A DNA stretch of 64,000 bases from an uncultured Oscillospiraceae bacterium (GCA_900539425.1 UQBX01000010.1:3377-67376); one strand, 5' to 3'. Numbered from the stretch's first letter, positions 44,267 through 53,256 are shown. Numbers and translations: made by a program. Notes: generated by a model not told the origin, from the sequence alone.

Positions 44267-46441
44267 TTACAGGTGAAGAACTCTGTCTCTTATTTCCTGA
44301 GTTCTGCCCTGATTCCAGTACTGTGTGCCTATGTATCCGCAAGTTCTGCGGGCAACATTCATTTTGCTTTGGTCTTCGTTGCCGCAGTTGGGGCAGCGCC
44401 ATACAAGCTTGCCGCTTTCCTCTACTATTTTTATCTCTCCGTCATATCCGCATACCTGGCAGTAATCGCTCTTTGTGTTGAGCTCGGCATACATGATATG
44501 GTTGTAGATGTACTGCATTACAGAAAGTACGGCAGGAATATTGTTCTGCATATTAGGAACTTCAACATAGCTGATAGCTCCGCCGGGTGAAAGATTCTGG
44601 AACTCAGCTTCAAATTCAAGCTTTTTGAAAGCGTCTATCTTTTCAGAAACATGAACATGATAGCTGTTTGTAATATAGTTCTTATCAGTAACTCCGGGGA
44701 TCTTGCCGAAACGCTTCTGCAGGCATTTTGCAAATTTGTATGTAGTGGACTCAAGCGGAGTACCGTAAACTGAGAAGTCAATATTTTCCTTCTCTTTCCA
44801 GCCCTTGCAGGCGTCATTGAGCTTCTGCATAACAGAAAGTGCAAAATCTTTTGCGTCCGGGTCAGTGTGGCTCTTGCCGGTCATGTACTTAACGCACTCA
44901 TAAAGACCTGCGTAACCAAGTGAAATAGTTGAATATCCGCCGAAAAGGAGTTTATCAATTGTTTCGCCCTTCTTGAGCCTTGCAAGTGCGCCGTACTGCC
45001 ACAGAATGGGAGCAACGTCGCTCGGAGTGCCGAGAAGTCTGTTGTGGCGGCACATAAGAGCACGGTAGCAAAGATCAAGTCTTTCGTCAAATATCTTCCA
45101 GAATTTTGTCATATCTCCGCCGGAGGAGCAGGCAATATCAACAAGGTTGATTGTTACAACGCCCTGATTGAATCTGCCGTAATACTTAGGTTTGTTTGTC
45201 TTAGGATCAACATACGGAGTAAGGAATGAGCGGCAGCCCATGCATGTGTAAACATTGCCGTTTCCGTTCTTGTCAATCTTCAGTTCACGCATCTTCTTTG
45301 CGGAGATGTAGTCGGGAACCATTCTCTTTGCAGTGCATTTAGCCGCAAGGCAGGTAACATCCCAGTATTTTGAACCTTCTGTGATATTGTCCTCGTCGAG
45401 AACATAGATGAGTTTCGGGAATGCGGGGGTGATCCATACGCCGCTCTCGTTCTTAACACCCTGAATTCTCTGACGAAGAACTTCCTCAATGATAAGCTTG
45501 AGATCGTCTCTTGTCTGTCCCTCGGGAACTTCGTCAAGATACATGAATACAGTAACGAACGGAGCCTGGCCGTTTGTAGTCATAAGAGTGATTACCTGAT
45601 ACTGAATAGTCTGAACGCCGCGCTTGATTTCATTCTTTACGCGCAGTTCCGTGATTTTGTTTATCTGCTCTTCATCAGGTTCAACTCCTGCCGCTTCAAG
45701 CTCTGCTTTAACGTCTTTTCTGAACTTCTGTCTGCTGAGATCAACAAACGGAGCAAGGTGAGCAAGGCTGATGCTCTGACCGCCGTACTGGCTTGACGCT
45801 ATCTGAGCGATTATCTGAGTTGCAATATTGCAGGCTGTTGAGAACGTATGCGGTTTCTCTATCATGGTGCCGCTGATAACGGTACCGTTCTGCAGCATGT
45901 CCTCAAGGTTTACAAGATCACAGTTGTGCATGTGCTGAGCAAAGTAATCGGCGTCATGGAAATGAATAAGGCCGTTTTCATGAGCCTCAACAATATCCTG
46001 AGGCAAAAGAATTCTCTTTGTAAGGTCTTTTGAAACCTCGCCCGCCATGTAGTCACGCTGAACGCTGTTTACAGTAGGATTCTTATTTGAGTTTTCCTGC
46101 TTTACTTCTTCATTGTTGCACTCAATAAGAGTGAGAATCTGCTCGTCCGTGGTATTGGACTTTCTTATGAGCGAACGGTTGTAACGGTATTTAACATACC
46201 TTTTGGCAACCTCAAATGCGCCCTGAGCCATGATCTGGTTTTCAACAATGTCCTGAATTTCTTCAACGGAAAGGGCACGTGCCGCCTTTGTGATTTTGAA
46301 TTCAACAAATTCGGCAATGTCTCTTATCTGGGAGGGGGTGAGTTCTTCTTTTTCGCAAGCCGCGTTAGCCTTTGTAACAGCGGCAACAATCTTGGAGAGG
46401 TCAAATTCCGCCTCGGAGCCGTTTCTCTTGATAATCTTCAT
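44267..46441 (-). CDS. nrdD: Anaerobic ribonucleoside-triphosphate reductase
   Basis: The 724-residue product has an N-terminal ATP-cone (about 1-95), the class III reductase barrel, a C-terminal zinc site with CQVCG and CPNCG, and the glycyl radical motif RTCGYIG with Gly near 702. It makes deoxynucleotides from NTPs without oxygen. GGAGG precedes the ATG. A strong promoter with candidate NrdR boxes lies about 80 bases upstream. Confidence 0.96.
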   Translation of the reverse strand: MKIIKRNGSEAEFDLSKIVAAVTKANAACEKEELTPSQIRDIAEFVEFKITKAARALSVEEIQDIVENQIMAQGAFEVAKRYVKYRYNRSLIRKSNTTDEQILTLIECNNEEVKQENSNKNPTVNSVQRDYMAGEVSKDLTKRILLPQDIVEAHENGLIHFHDADYFAQHMHNCDLVNLEDMLQNGTVISGTMIEKPHTFSTACNIATQIIAQIASSQYGGQSISLAHLAPFVDLSRQKFRKDVKAELEAAGVEPDEEQINKITELRVKNEIKRGVQTIQYQVITLMTTNGQAPFVTVFMYLDEVPEGQTRDDLKLIIEEVLRQRIQGVKNESGVWITPAFPKLIYVLDEDNITEGSKYWDVTCLAAKCTAKRMVPDYISAKKMRELKIDKNGNGNVYTCMGCRSFLTPYVDPKTNKPKYYGRFNQGVVTINLVDIACSSGGDMTKFWKIFDERLDLCYRALMCRHNRLLGTPSDVAPILWQYGALARLKKGETIDKLLFGGYSTISLGYAGLYECVKYMTGKSHTDPDAKDFALSVMQKLNDACKGWKEKENIDFSVYGTPLESTTYKFAKCLQKRFGKIPGVTDKNYITNSYHVHVSEKIDAFKKLEFEAEFQNLSPGGAISYVEVPNMQNNIPAVLSVMQYIYNHIMYAELNTKSDYCQVCGYDGEIKIVEESGKLVWRCPNCGNEDQSKMNVARRTCGYIGTQYWNQGRTQEIRDRVLHL

Positions 46442-46520
46442 TACATTTCACCTCCGTAAAAGTTACAAACACAGTGTAAATTGTTACAAAATCGTTACAC
46501 AAACTGTATGTCGCTTTTAC

Positions 46521-46549
46521 ATAATACCAAAATACAGTGTTGTTGTCAA
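46521..46549 (-). promoter_or_regulatory. nrdDG promoter
   Basis: On the minus strand TTGACA (46549-46544) and TATTAT (46526-46521) are spaced by 17 bases, a near-consensus promoter reading into nrdD. Confidence 0.8.
46525..46540. promoter_or_regulatory. Candidate NrdR box, proximal (degenerate)
   Basis: TACCAAAATACAGTGT agrees with the upstream box at 11 of 16 positions. It overlaps the -10 and spacer of the nrdDG promoter, a position suited to repression. It starts 42 bases from the upstream box, about four helical turns. Confidence 0.5.
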
Positions 46550-46566
46550 TAAAAAATTAAAAAAAA

Positions 46567-46582
46567 TCACAATATATTGTGT
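46567..46582. promoter_or_regulatory. Candidate NrdR box, distal
   Basis: TCACAATATATTGTGT matches the known ACAcwATATaTwGTGT-type NrdR consensus closely and is palindromic. It lies just upstream of the nrdDG -35 box. Confidence 0.7.
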
Positions 46583-46812
46583 TTATTTTTTAAAAACGCC
46601 GAAAAATTAACGATATGTAGATTTTGCTTTTATGCCCACATCTTAGCATTTTTTGGCTTGCAACCGCGGTATTTTGCGAATTTTTACCTGTTTTTCATAT
46701 TGAAAAGTTACAGAGGGCAAGTACAAAAAGTATAATTCCGTTTATAACTTATCAGCTAAAGGTACAATATTTTGTGCGTTTTTGAGTTTTAAGCAATTGA
46801 AATCTTTTTTTA

Positions 46813-46841
46813 TTGACAAATTGTGCCTTGCGCATTATAAT
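46813..46841 (+). promoter_or_regulatory. thiT promoter
   Basis: TTGACA at 46813-46818 and TATAAT at 46836-46841 are consensus boxes with a 17-base spacer, directly upstream of the TPP riboswitch. Confidence 0.85.
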
Positions 46842-46856
46842 ATGTGTAACTTAATA

Positions 46857-46923
46857 AGTCAGGGGTGCCGAAAGGCTGAGATCATACCCTTCGACCTGTC
46901 CGTTAGTACGGACAGCGGAGACT
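46857..46923 (+). ncRNA. TPP riboswitch aptamer
   Basis: The conserved thi-box cores are present: GGGGTGCCGAAAGGCTGAGA, ATACCC and ACCTG, with a TCCG/CGGA hairpin between. P1 forms from AGTC (46857-46860) and GACT (46920-46923). It binds thiamine pyrophosphate, and a terminator follows, so it likely switches off thiT by early termination when TPP is plentiful. Confidence 0.95.
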
Positions 46924-46941
46924 GTGTAACGCAATATTTTG

Positions 46942-46975
46942 CGCCCCGTTCTTTATGGACGGGGCTTTTCTTTTG
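46942..46975 (+). terminator. Riboswitch-controlled terminator
   Basis: GCCCCGT / ACGGGGC forms a hairpin followed by TTTTCTTTT, between the aptamer and thiT. It is the expression platform of the riboswitch. Confidence 0.85.
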
Positions 46976-47027
46976 GCTTGTTGAGAATTTGAGGCGGTGA
47001 AAACGCGCTTCGGAAAGGAGAAAAGAT

Positions 47028-47627
47028 ATGTCAAATTCACAGATTAACACAACGAGAAAGCTTACCGAAACAGCAATCATGCTTGCACTTGCAGTGCTTC
47101 TTTCATATGTTACTGTATTTCAGGCTCCCATGGGTGGATCAATCACTGCTTTCAGCCAAGTACCGATCGTTCTTATTGGTTATCGCTATGGCTTTAAATG
47201 GGGCGCAGGAACAGGCGTAATCTACGGCGTTCTTGAAATGCTGCTTCAGGGTCTTGGCAACTTTGCTTATGTAAAAGGTTTTGCGGCTTACTTAATTCTT
47301 ATACTTGCTGATTATGTTGTAGCGTTTATGGTGCTCGGCATCGGCGGTGCTATTTTCAGAAAAGTTATTAAGAATCAGACTCTTGCGCTTGCTCTCGGCG
47401 GTGCAGTTGCTTCTCTTCTCAGATTTATATGCCACTTTATTTCAGGCGTAACAATCTGGGGCGAATATGCAGACGGCTGGAAGTCAGTATGGGCTTATAG
47501 CTTTGGTTATAATGGTTTCTATATGCTGTTTGAGGGTATCCTCACAGTTATCGGTGTTGTTGTACTTTCACTTGTACTTGATTTCAACAGCACGAACCTT
47601 ATAAGAAAGAAAAAAGTAAAGGCTTAA
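47028..47627 (+). CDS. thiT: ECF-type thiamine transporter substrate-binding subunit
   Basis: The 199-residue product has six transmembrane helices and the ThiT/YuaJ pattern, including TETAIMLALAVLLSYV, the W-G stretch GYRYGFKWGAGTGVIYG, and YSFGYNGFYMLFEG near 163. It binds thiamine and needs shared ECF energising subunits encoded elsewhere. AAGGAG precedes the start. Control by the upstream TPP riboswitch supports the assignment. Confidence 0.93.
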   Translation: MSNSQINTTRKLTETAIMLALAVLLSYVTVFQAPMGGSITAFSQVPIVLIGYRYGFKWGAGTGVIYGVLEMLLQGLGNFAYVKGFAAYLILILADYVVAFMVLGIGGAIFRKVIKNQTLALALGGAVASLLRFICHFISGVTIWGEYADGWKSVWAYSFGYNGFYMLFEGILTVIGVVVLSLVLDFNSTNLIRKKKVKA

Positions 47628-47641
47628 TTTGTTCAGGCTTT

Positions 47642-47672
47642 ATCCCTCCGCTTAAAGTGGGGGGATTTTTTT
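47642..47672. terminator. Terminator after thiT
   Basis: ATCCCTCC / GGGGGGAT forms a hairpin followed by a seven-base T-run. Confidence 0.8.
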
Positions 47673-47765
47673 GTCTTCGCAGTTGCTTGTAAAAAGCAAG
47701 AGCATATAATATAATGAATATACATATTTATATTATTTTGCTGTATTGTTTGTTGAGAGGGAACT

Positions 47766-49184
47766 ATGAACGGCTTATATTGCAGCGGCACTGATATACG
47801 GGACGAATACGGCAGGCAGCGTATTTTCCGCGGTGTAAATATCTGTCTGAAACTGAAAAAAGCTGATCTGTACGAGGCAAGAAAACAGCTGCTCAGGAAG
47901 AAAGTTATCAAAAATTTGAAAAAATGCGGCGTAAATATTGTAAGACTGGGCATCACATGGGCTTCACTTGAAGAAAACAGGGGAGAGTACAGCGAGGAAC
48001 TTGCCGAGATACTGCATAAATTCGCAAAACGCTGTGAAAGCGAAAATATCTGGGTAATGCCCGATATGCATCAGGATCTTTTCTCTCATTATTTTCGTGG
48101 GGACGGAGCACCAAAGTGGGCTGTAGATTCTGCGCTTGAAAACAAGGCGCCCCTTGCAATATGGGCAGAGGGATATTTTTATATGAACGGCGTACAGCAG
48201 GCGTTTTACGATTTTTGGCAGAATAAAAACAACATTCAGGAAGATTTTATTAATTGCTGGAAATTCCTTGCGGATACTTTTTCAGACTGCAAAAATATTT
48301 TCGGGTGCGATTATTTTAACGAACCGTTTGTGCACAGCGGCGGAAGAGAAATATTTATGCATATTCTGAACGGAGTTTCAAAAGCCGCAGGCAGTAATAT
48401 TGATTTTCACTACTGCTTTAGGGGTAAAAGAGAAAAAACGGGTATGATGATGGCAGCATTAAGACTTTTGTGCGATCTCAAAACACCGTCAGCTTTTAAA
48501 GCCCTGCTTGAAAAGCTTGATGATAAACAGGAGTTCTCCAAAGTTGTGGACGGCAAAGATCATATAATTGCTGACTTTTCAAAGAATTATTACCAACCGT
48601 TTTTTGATAAAATGATTTCTTCGGTCAGCCGCGGTTTTAATGTGTTTGAGCATTGTTACTACTCAAATCTGGGCATACCTTTTTGTATTGATGTGCCTGA
48701 AAATTCAGTTTATTCGCCGCATGCCTATGATATTTTTATTGATTCGCCGCTTTACAATAAATATTGTAGTGACGAAAGAATCGATTTCATACTTGGCAGA
48801 ATACGCGAAAATCAGCTGAAAATGAATGTTCCTGTTATAATGGGCGAATGGGGCGGAATGCAGGGCGGCAGAAAATCCGTTTCTCATATAGACCATATTA
48901 TGGGTAAATTTGAAGAATATAAATGGAGCAGTATTTACTGGAATATGAAATTTGATGACGGTAATTTGCTTTCAGTTTTTAACCGTCCGTATCCCGCCGC
49001 GGTCAACGGAGAGATAAAGGAGCTTCATACCGACTGTGAAAACAGAAAATTCACGCTTTCATGGTATCAGCCCAGCCCGTGTGCGCAGTATTCAAAGCAG
49101 TCAAATATTATTTACATTCCCGGCAGGGGAATGACGCATTTTGCAGGAGTAGCCGGCGAAAACCGAATTGAAATAGATTATTAA
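47766..49184 (+). CDS. GH5-family glycoside hydrolase (endoglycoceramidase-like)
   Basis: The 472-residue product has a GH5 TIM barrel with VNIVRLGITWASLEE near 55-70, the acid/base in CDYFNEPF near 180, and the nucleophile in VIMGEWGG near 360. A beta-sandwich C-terminal domain follows. The layout resembles endoglycosylceramidase-related GH5 enzymes, but specificity is uncertain. No signal peptide is visible, unlike most secreted members, so it may act inside the cell on small glycosides. The start has GAGAGGG upstream. It is a single gene bounded by terminators. Confidence 0.82.
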   Translation: MNGLYCSGTDIRDEYGRQRIFRGVNICLKLKKADLYEARKQLLRKKVIKNLKKCGVNIVRLGITWASLEENRGEYSEELAEILHKFAKRCESENIWVMPDMHQDLFSHYFRGDGAPKWAVDSALENKAPLAIWAEGYFYMNGVQQAFYDFWQNKNNIQEDFINCWKFLADTFSDCKNIFGCDYFNEPFVHSGGREIFMHILNGVSKAAGSNIDFHYCFRGKREKTGMMMAALRLLCDLKTPSAFKALLEKLDDKQEFSKVVDGKDHIIADFSKNYYQPFFDKMISSVSRGFNVFEHCYYSNLGIPFCIDVPENSVYSPHAYDIFIDSPLYNKYCSDERIDFILGRIRENQLKMNVPVIMGEWGGMQGGRKSVSHIDHIMGKFEEYKWSSIYWNMKFDDGNLLSVFNRPYPAAVNGEIKELHTDCENRKFTLSWYQPSPCAQYSKQSNIIYIPGRGMTHFAGVAGENRIEIDY

Positions 49185-49224
49185 ATCGGATTATTATAGC
49201 TTGAATAAATAATTATGAAATAGT

Positions 49225-49262
49225 AAAAGGGACTTAGCATTATGCTAAGTCCCTTTGCTTTA
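49225..49262. terminator. Bidirectional terminator
   Basis: AAAGGGACTTAGCAT pairs perfectly with ATGCTAAGTCCCTTT between convergent genes. Confidence 0.9.
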
Positions 49263-49307
49263 ATGTTTCAAAATTATCTAAAAGATAATATTAAAATATT
49301 GTTTTAA

Positions 49308-50315
49308 TTATTTCATTGCCTCTTCAACTGCAACTGCTGTTGCAACGGTTGCGCCAACCATCGGGTTGTTACCCATACCGATAAGACCCATCATTTCAAC
49401 GTGAGCCGGAACAGATGAAGAACCTGCGAACTGAGCATCACCGTGCATACGACCCATAGAGTCTGTAAGACCGTAAGAAGCCGGGCCTGCAGCCATGTTA
49501 TCGGGATGAAGAGTACGGCCTGTGCCGCCGCCTGAAGCAACTGAGAAATACTTCTTGCCGTTTTCGATAGCCCATTTCTTGTATGTGCCTGCAACAAGAT
49601 GCTGGAAACGGGTCGGGTTGGTTGAGTTACCTGTGATAGAAACATCAACACCCTCGTGCTTCATGATTGCAACGCCCTCAAGAACATCGTTTGCGCCGTA
49701 GCACTTAACTGCAGCTCTCTCACCGTCTGAGAATGCTTTTGTTTCAACAACCTTGAGTTCGCTGGTATAGAAGTCATAATCTGTCTTTACATAGGTAAAG
49801 CCGTTGATTCTTGAGATGATATAAGCAGCGTCCTTGCCGAGACCGTTAAGGATTACGCGAAGGGGCTCCTTACGAACTTTGTTTGCAGTGCGGGCAATAC
49901 CGATTGCGCCTTCAGCAGCTGCAAAGCTTTCGTGACCTGCAAGGAATGCAAAGCACTTTGTTTCTTCTGAAAGAAGACGCGCGCCGAGGTTGCCGTGGCC
50001 GAGACCAACGTTTCTCTGCTCTGCAACAGAACCGGGAATACAGAAAGCCTGAAGACCGATACCGATCTTTTCAGCAGCTTCTGAAGCAGTCTTTACACCG
50101 CTTTTGATAGCTACTGCTGCGCCGAGTGTGTAAGCCCAGCTTGCGTTTTCAAATGCTATCGGCTGAACGCCTTTAACGATAGCGTCAACATCTATTCCTT
50201 TAGAAAGGCACAAATCCCTTGCTTCCTCAAGACTTGAAAGACCGTATTCAGCAAGACATTTTTCAATTTTGGCCATTCTTCTTTCTTTGCCTTCGAATTT
50301 TACATCATTAGCCAT
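49308..50315 (-). CDS. GGGtGRT family protein
   Basis: The 335-residue protein carries the family-defining SVASGGGTGRTLHPDN near 262 and other Gly-rich stretches, including NVGLGHGNLGARLLSE near 102 and IGMGNNPMVGATVATAV near 313. The family is widespread in anaerobes and its function is not established. It lies 21 bases downstream of the Fe-S scaffold-like gene and probably acts with it. GGAGG precedes the ATG. A small-subunit membrane part or signal peptide is absent. Confidence 0.88.
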   Translation of the reverse strand: MANDVKFEGKERRMAKIEKCLAEYGLSSLEEARDLCLSKGIDVDAIVKGVQPIAFENASWAYTLGAAVAIKSGVKTASEAAEKIGIGLQAFCIPGSVAEQRNVGLGHGNLGARLLSEETKCFAFLAGHESFAAAEGAIGIARTANKVRKEPLRVILNGLGKDAAYIISRINGFTYVKTDYDFYTSELKVVETKAFSDGERAAVKCYGANDVLEGVAIMKHEGVDVSITGNSTNPTRFQHLVAGTYKKWAIENGKKYFSVASGGGTGRTLHPDNMAAGPASYGLTDSMGRMHGDAQFAGSSSVPAHVEMMGLIGMGNNPMVGATVATAVAVEEAMK

Positions 50316-50336
50316 TTTACGTTCCTCCTGTCTTAA

Positions 50337-51029
50337 TTATTCTTCACGCGGGTCAATATACTTTGCGGCATTGTCAAATCTGCCGTAAGTGCCCATGTTT
50401 GCTTTATATGCTTCGTCGGGTGTTTTGCCATGGCGGATATCTTCAAGCATCTTGCCGAGTTTAACGAATTCATAGCCGATAACTTCGCCCTCTTCGTCAA
50501 GAGCCATGCGGGTTACATATCCTTCTGCCATTTCCATATAGCGAACGCCCTTAGCCTTTGTTGAGAACATTGTGCCTACCTGGCTTCTGAGACCTTTACC
50601 AAGATCCTCAAGAGCAGCGCCTACTACAAGACCGCCTTCTGAGAATGCGCTCTGTGAACGGCCGTAAGCAAGCTGTTTGAAAAGCTCTCTCATAGCAACG
50701 TTGATAGCGTCGCAAACAAGGTCTGTGTTAAGGCACTCAAGCAGTGTCTTTCCGGGAAGAATCTCAGCTGCCATAGCTGCTGAATGAGTCATACCGGAGC
50801 AGCCGATTGTTTCAACAAGCGCTTCTTCAACAATGCCGTCTTTAACATTGAGGCTGAGCTTGCAGGCGCCCTGCTGAGGTGCGCACCAGCCAATGCCGTG
50901 TGAGAAACCGCTAATGTCTTTGATTTCGTAGGATTTAACCCATTTACCCTCTTCCGGAATCGGAGCAGGGCCGTGATGCGGACCTTTTTTTACGGTGCAC
51001 ATCTGTTCTACTTCTTGCGAATAAACCAT
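50337..51029 (-). CDS. NifU/IscU-like iron-sulfur scaffold protein
   Basis: The 230-residue protein has a NifU N-domain-like fold with conserved cysteines in GWCAPQQGACKL near 48-59 and ETIGCSGMTHSAAMAAEI near 74. The C-terminal 90 residues are an extra helical part not found in short IscU proteins. Such scaffolds hold a nascent Fe-S cluster, but whether this form does so is unknown. It is the first gene of a two-gene operon with the GGGtGRT protein, a pair I believe recurs in anaerobic Firmicutes. Confidence 0.8.
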   Translation of the reverse strand: MVYSQEVEQMCTVKKGPHHGPAPIPEEGKWVKSYEIKDISGFSHGIGWCAPQQGACKLSLNVKDGIVEEALVETIGCSGMTHSAAMAAEILPGKTLLECLNTDLVCDAINVAMRELFKQLAYGRSQSAFSEGGLVVGAALEDLGKGLRSQVGTMFSTKAKGVRYMEMAEGYVTRMALDEEGEVIGYEFVKLGKMLEDIRHGKTPDEAYKANMGTYGRFDNAAKYIDPREE

Positions 51030-51231
51030 AGTATCTACTCCCTCGCTTAAATTAATAATTCTTAAAATTTAATAATCCTAAAATTATCAATGTTATTATA
51101 ACCAACTTTATCATTATCTGCAAGTGAAAGAATATAAAATTTGTTATATTTCCTTATTTTTTCCTTATTGCTTGCATGCTTTTGTGCAAATTGGTATAAT
51201 AACAGAGAAATGAGTATAAAGGAAGATAAAA

Positions 51232-51498
51232 ATGAAAATTAAAAAAGGATTTGTTAAAAGAAACATAGCAGGTTCTGAGATAGTTGTGCCGGTAGGCAAA
51301 ACAGCAGCGGAATTTAACGGAATGATAACGCTCAATGAATCCGGCGCCTTTTTCTGGGACTGTATGGCAGAGGAAACTACAGCCGAGGACGTTGTGGCAA
51401 AAGTGATTGAGGTGTATGAAGTAACACCTGAAAAAGCCGCTGAAGACGTAGATAAATTCATTTCAATGCTGCGTGAGAACGGCTTGCTTGATGAATAA
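51232..51498 (+). CDS. PqqD-family (RiPP recognition-like) protein
   Basis: The 88-residue protein has the PqqD winged-helix pattern: a strand pair (MITLNESGAFFWDCMAEE), then two helices and IEVYEVTPEKAAEDVDKFIS with an LRENGLL end. PqqD domains bind leader peptides of ribosomal peptides and hand them to radical SAM or other enzymes. No precursor or maturase is adjacent; the nearest radical SAM gene is more than 4 kb away on the other strand. AGGAAG precedes the start. Confidence 0.8.
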   Translation: MKIKKGFVKRNIAGSEIVVPVGKTAAEFNGMITLNESGAFFWDCMAEETTAEDVVAKVIEVYEVTPEKAAEDVDKFISMLRENGLLDE

Positions 51499-51526
51499 AT
51501 CCTGATTTGTGGTTTTTGCTTTAAAT

Positions 51527-52261
51527 ATGAACTATTCAAAATATTTCAGTATGCCGAATGCCCCTGTGCCTGATGAGATAGAGTTAAAAATCGAGAAGAC
51601 GGGCAATATAACGCCTTTGCCGTTTTCGTGTGCGGGCGATATATTAAGCAGCAAAAGTCTGCAAAATGAAATAGGCACAATAAAACTTTCAGACGGCAGT
51701 TATCTTGTGGCTATGACTTGCCCGATGCCCTCTGTTACAAAAGAAATGGTGCAGTGGTGGTTTTGGTGGCATCCTCAGGAAAATGAAAGGTATCAGCTTT
51801 GGTACCCGGGAGAACATATTGGCATAAGCTATTCGAAAAAGAATTTACAGTATTTTTCCCAGTCTGCTGTTCCTGTTTTTCAGGAAAATACTCAGTATCC
51901 TGTTGAAAAAATAGGAAAGATGAAATTGCCGCTTGCAATCAGCTTTAAATCACCTCAGAATTTCGGCTTCTCTGAAGAAAAAATGCAGGAAAACGGCGTT
52001 TCTGTAATTGTCTGCGGCGATGTGGGTATCGGGAAAGGTCTCCTTTACCATACCAAAATGGCACATATATTTTTTGAAAAAGACGGCGGCTTATTCCTTG
52101 TCAGCAGATTTTGGATAGGAGCAGATCTGAAAAACAGATTGATAAGAAAAGTGCTGTTTAATGAAAAAACAGCAAAGGATATGGCAAGGCATTGCTGTGT
52201 GGAATACAGAAATTTTGCCGCCAAAATACCTTCTCTTTATAACGAGATAAACAACGGATGA
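51527..52261 (+). CDS. DAPG/phloretin hydrolase-like protein (PhlG fold)
   Basis: The 244-residue protein matches the DAPG-hydrolase family pattern, with MVQWWFWWHPQENERYQLWY near 66 and later zinc-ligand type residues in HIGISY and VCCVEY-like positions. PhlG-type enzymes cleave C-C bonds in acylphloroglucinols such as phloretin, and gut relatives act on flavonoid products. The ATG at 51527 has no clear ribosome site; a GTG at 51509 is an alternative start. It lies 28 bases after the PqqD-like gene and may be coupled to it. Confidence 0.62.
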   Translation: MNYSKYFSMPNAPVPDEIELKIEKTGNITPLPFSCAGDILSSKSLQNEIGTIKLSDGSYLVAMTCPMPSVTKEMVQWWFWWHPQENERYQLWYPGEHIGISYSKKNLQYFSQSAVPVFQENTQYPVEKIGKMKLPLAISFKSPQNFGFSEEKMQENGVSVIVCGDVGIGKGLLYHTKMAHIFFEKDGGLFLVSRFWIGADLKNRLIRKVLFNEKTAKDMARHCCVEYRNFAAKIPSLYNEINNG

Positions 52262-52312
52262 CAGCTTTAATTTAAAATGGTAACCTAAAAAAACACCTGA
52301 AAGGGCAATATT

Positions 52313-52366
52313 ATGTTTGATTTCGGTCATGAATTTTATAACAGAAATTATTCTATGCGCAAATAA
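52313..52366 (+). other. 17-codon open frame with good ribosome site
   Basis: MFDFGHEFYNRNYSMRK starts at an ATG seven bases after AAAGGG and ends at TAA, 84 bases before the methyltransferase start. It could be a small peptide, a leader, or a truncated gene start. No family match can be made at this length. Confidence 0.25.
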
Positions 52367-52450
52367 GCATACTATTTTGTTTTGCTTTTGAGTTATCCAA
52401 TTATAAATATACAGATAATTAATATGCATAAATCGGAAGGTGTTATTCTT

Positions 52451-53218
52451 TTGGACTGGAATTCAGCGCAATATCTTAAATTTGTTAAAGAAAGAACACA
52501 GCCGTCGCTAGATTTGATAAGCAGAATAAAAATTGAAAATCCTGCAAAGATAATTGATATTGGATGCGGCCCCGGAAACAGTACGAATGCTCTGTACGAA
52601 AAGTTTCCGAATGCCGAGATTGTGGGATTAGATAATTCAAACGATATGCTTGAAAAAGCAAGAAATAAATATCCGTTTATTCGTTTTATGGAATTTGACG
52701 CTGCATGTGAAAACTGGAATATTGGAAAAGACTATGATATTGTTTTTTCAAATGCGTGTATTCAGTGGGTGCCGGATCATTATACGCTGTTGCCTAAAAT
52801 GATGAGCGTACTGAAAAAAGGAGGAATTATGGCGGTTCAGATGCCTATACAGCGCGATGAACCAATTCGAAAAATAATTGCTCAGGTTATTTCAACTGAT
52901 AAATGGAAGCATAAGTTAGAATTCAAGAGAACTCTAAATATGCTGTCTGACGAGAAATATTTTGATATACTGTCCGAGTTATCTGATGATTTTAATATTT
53001 GGACGACCACTTATTTTCATAGAATGAAAAGTTGTAATGATATAATAGAATGGTATAAAAGTACAGGTCTGAAACCATATCTTGATTGCCTTGATGAAAA
53101 TGATAAAGTATTGTTTTTGAAAGATGTTCATAATGAAGTTTCAAAGTGCTATAAAAATCAGGATAACGGAGAAATAATACTGAAGTTTCCAAGACTGTTT
53201 TTCACTGCCATAAAATAA
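52451..53218 (+). CDS. tam: Trans-aconitate 2-methyltransferase-like protein
   Basis: The TTG at 52451, eight bases after GGAAGGTG, gives MDWNSAQYLKFVKERTQPSL, which matches the start of E. coli Tam. The 255-residue length also fits (Tam has 252). The SAM motif DIGCGPGNSTNAL lies near 37, followed by IQWVPDHYTLLPKM, MAVQMP, IWTTTYFHRM and LKFPRLFF in the same order as Tam. The family methylates trans-aconitate to remove this inhibitor of aconitase. The longer frame from ATG at 52424 is possible but less consistent. Confidence 0.85.
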   Translation: MDWNSAQYLKFVKERTQPSLDLISRIKIENPAKIIDIGCGPGNSTNALYEKFPNAEIVGLDNSNDMLEKARNKYPFIRFMEFDAACENWNIGKDYDIVFSNACIQWVPDHYTLLPKMMSVLKKGGIMAVQMPIQRDEPIRKIIAQVISTDKWKHKLEFKRTLNMLSDEKYFDILSELSDDFNIWTTTYFHRMKSCNDIIEWYKSTGLKPYLDCLDENDKVLFLKDVHNEVSKCYKNQDNGEIILKFPRLFFTAIK

Positions 53219-53220
53219 AT

Positions 53221-53256
53221 AAAACGGGACGCTTTAAAATATGCGTCCCGTTTTTT
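53221..53256. terminator. Bidirectional terminator
   Basis: AAAACGGGACGC / GCGTCCCGTTTT forms a perfect stem with T-runs. It ends tam on the plus strand and lies directly at the extended end (53255) of the minus-strand PI-PLC frame. Confidence 0.9.
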
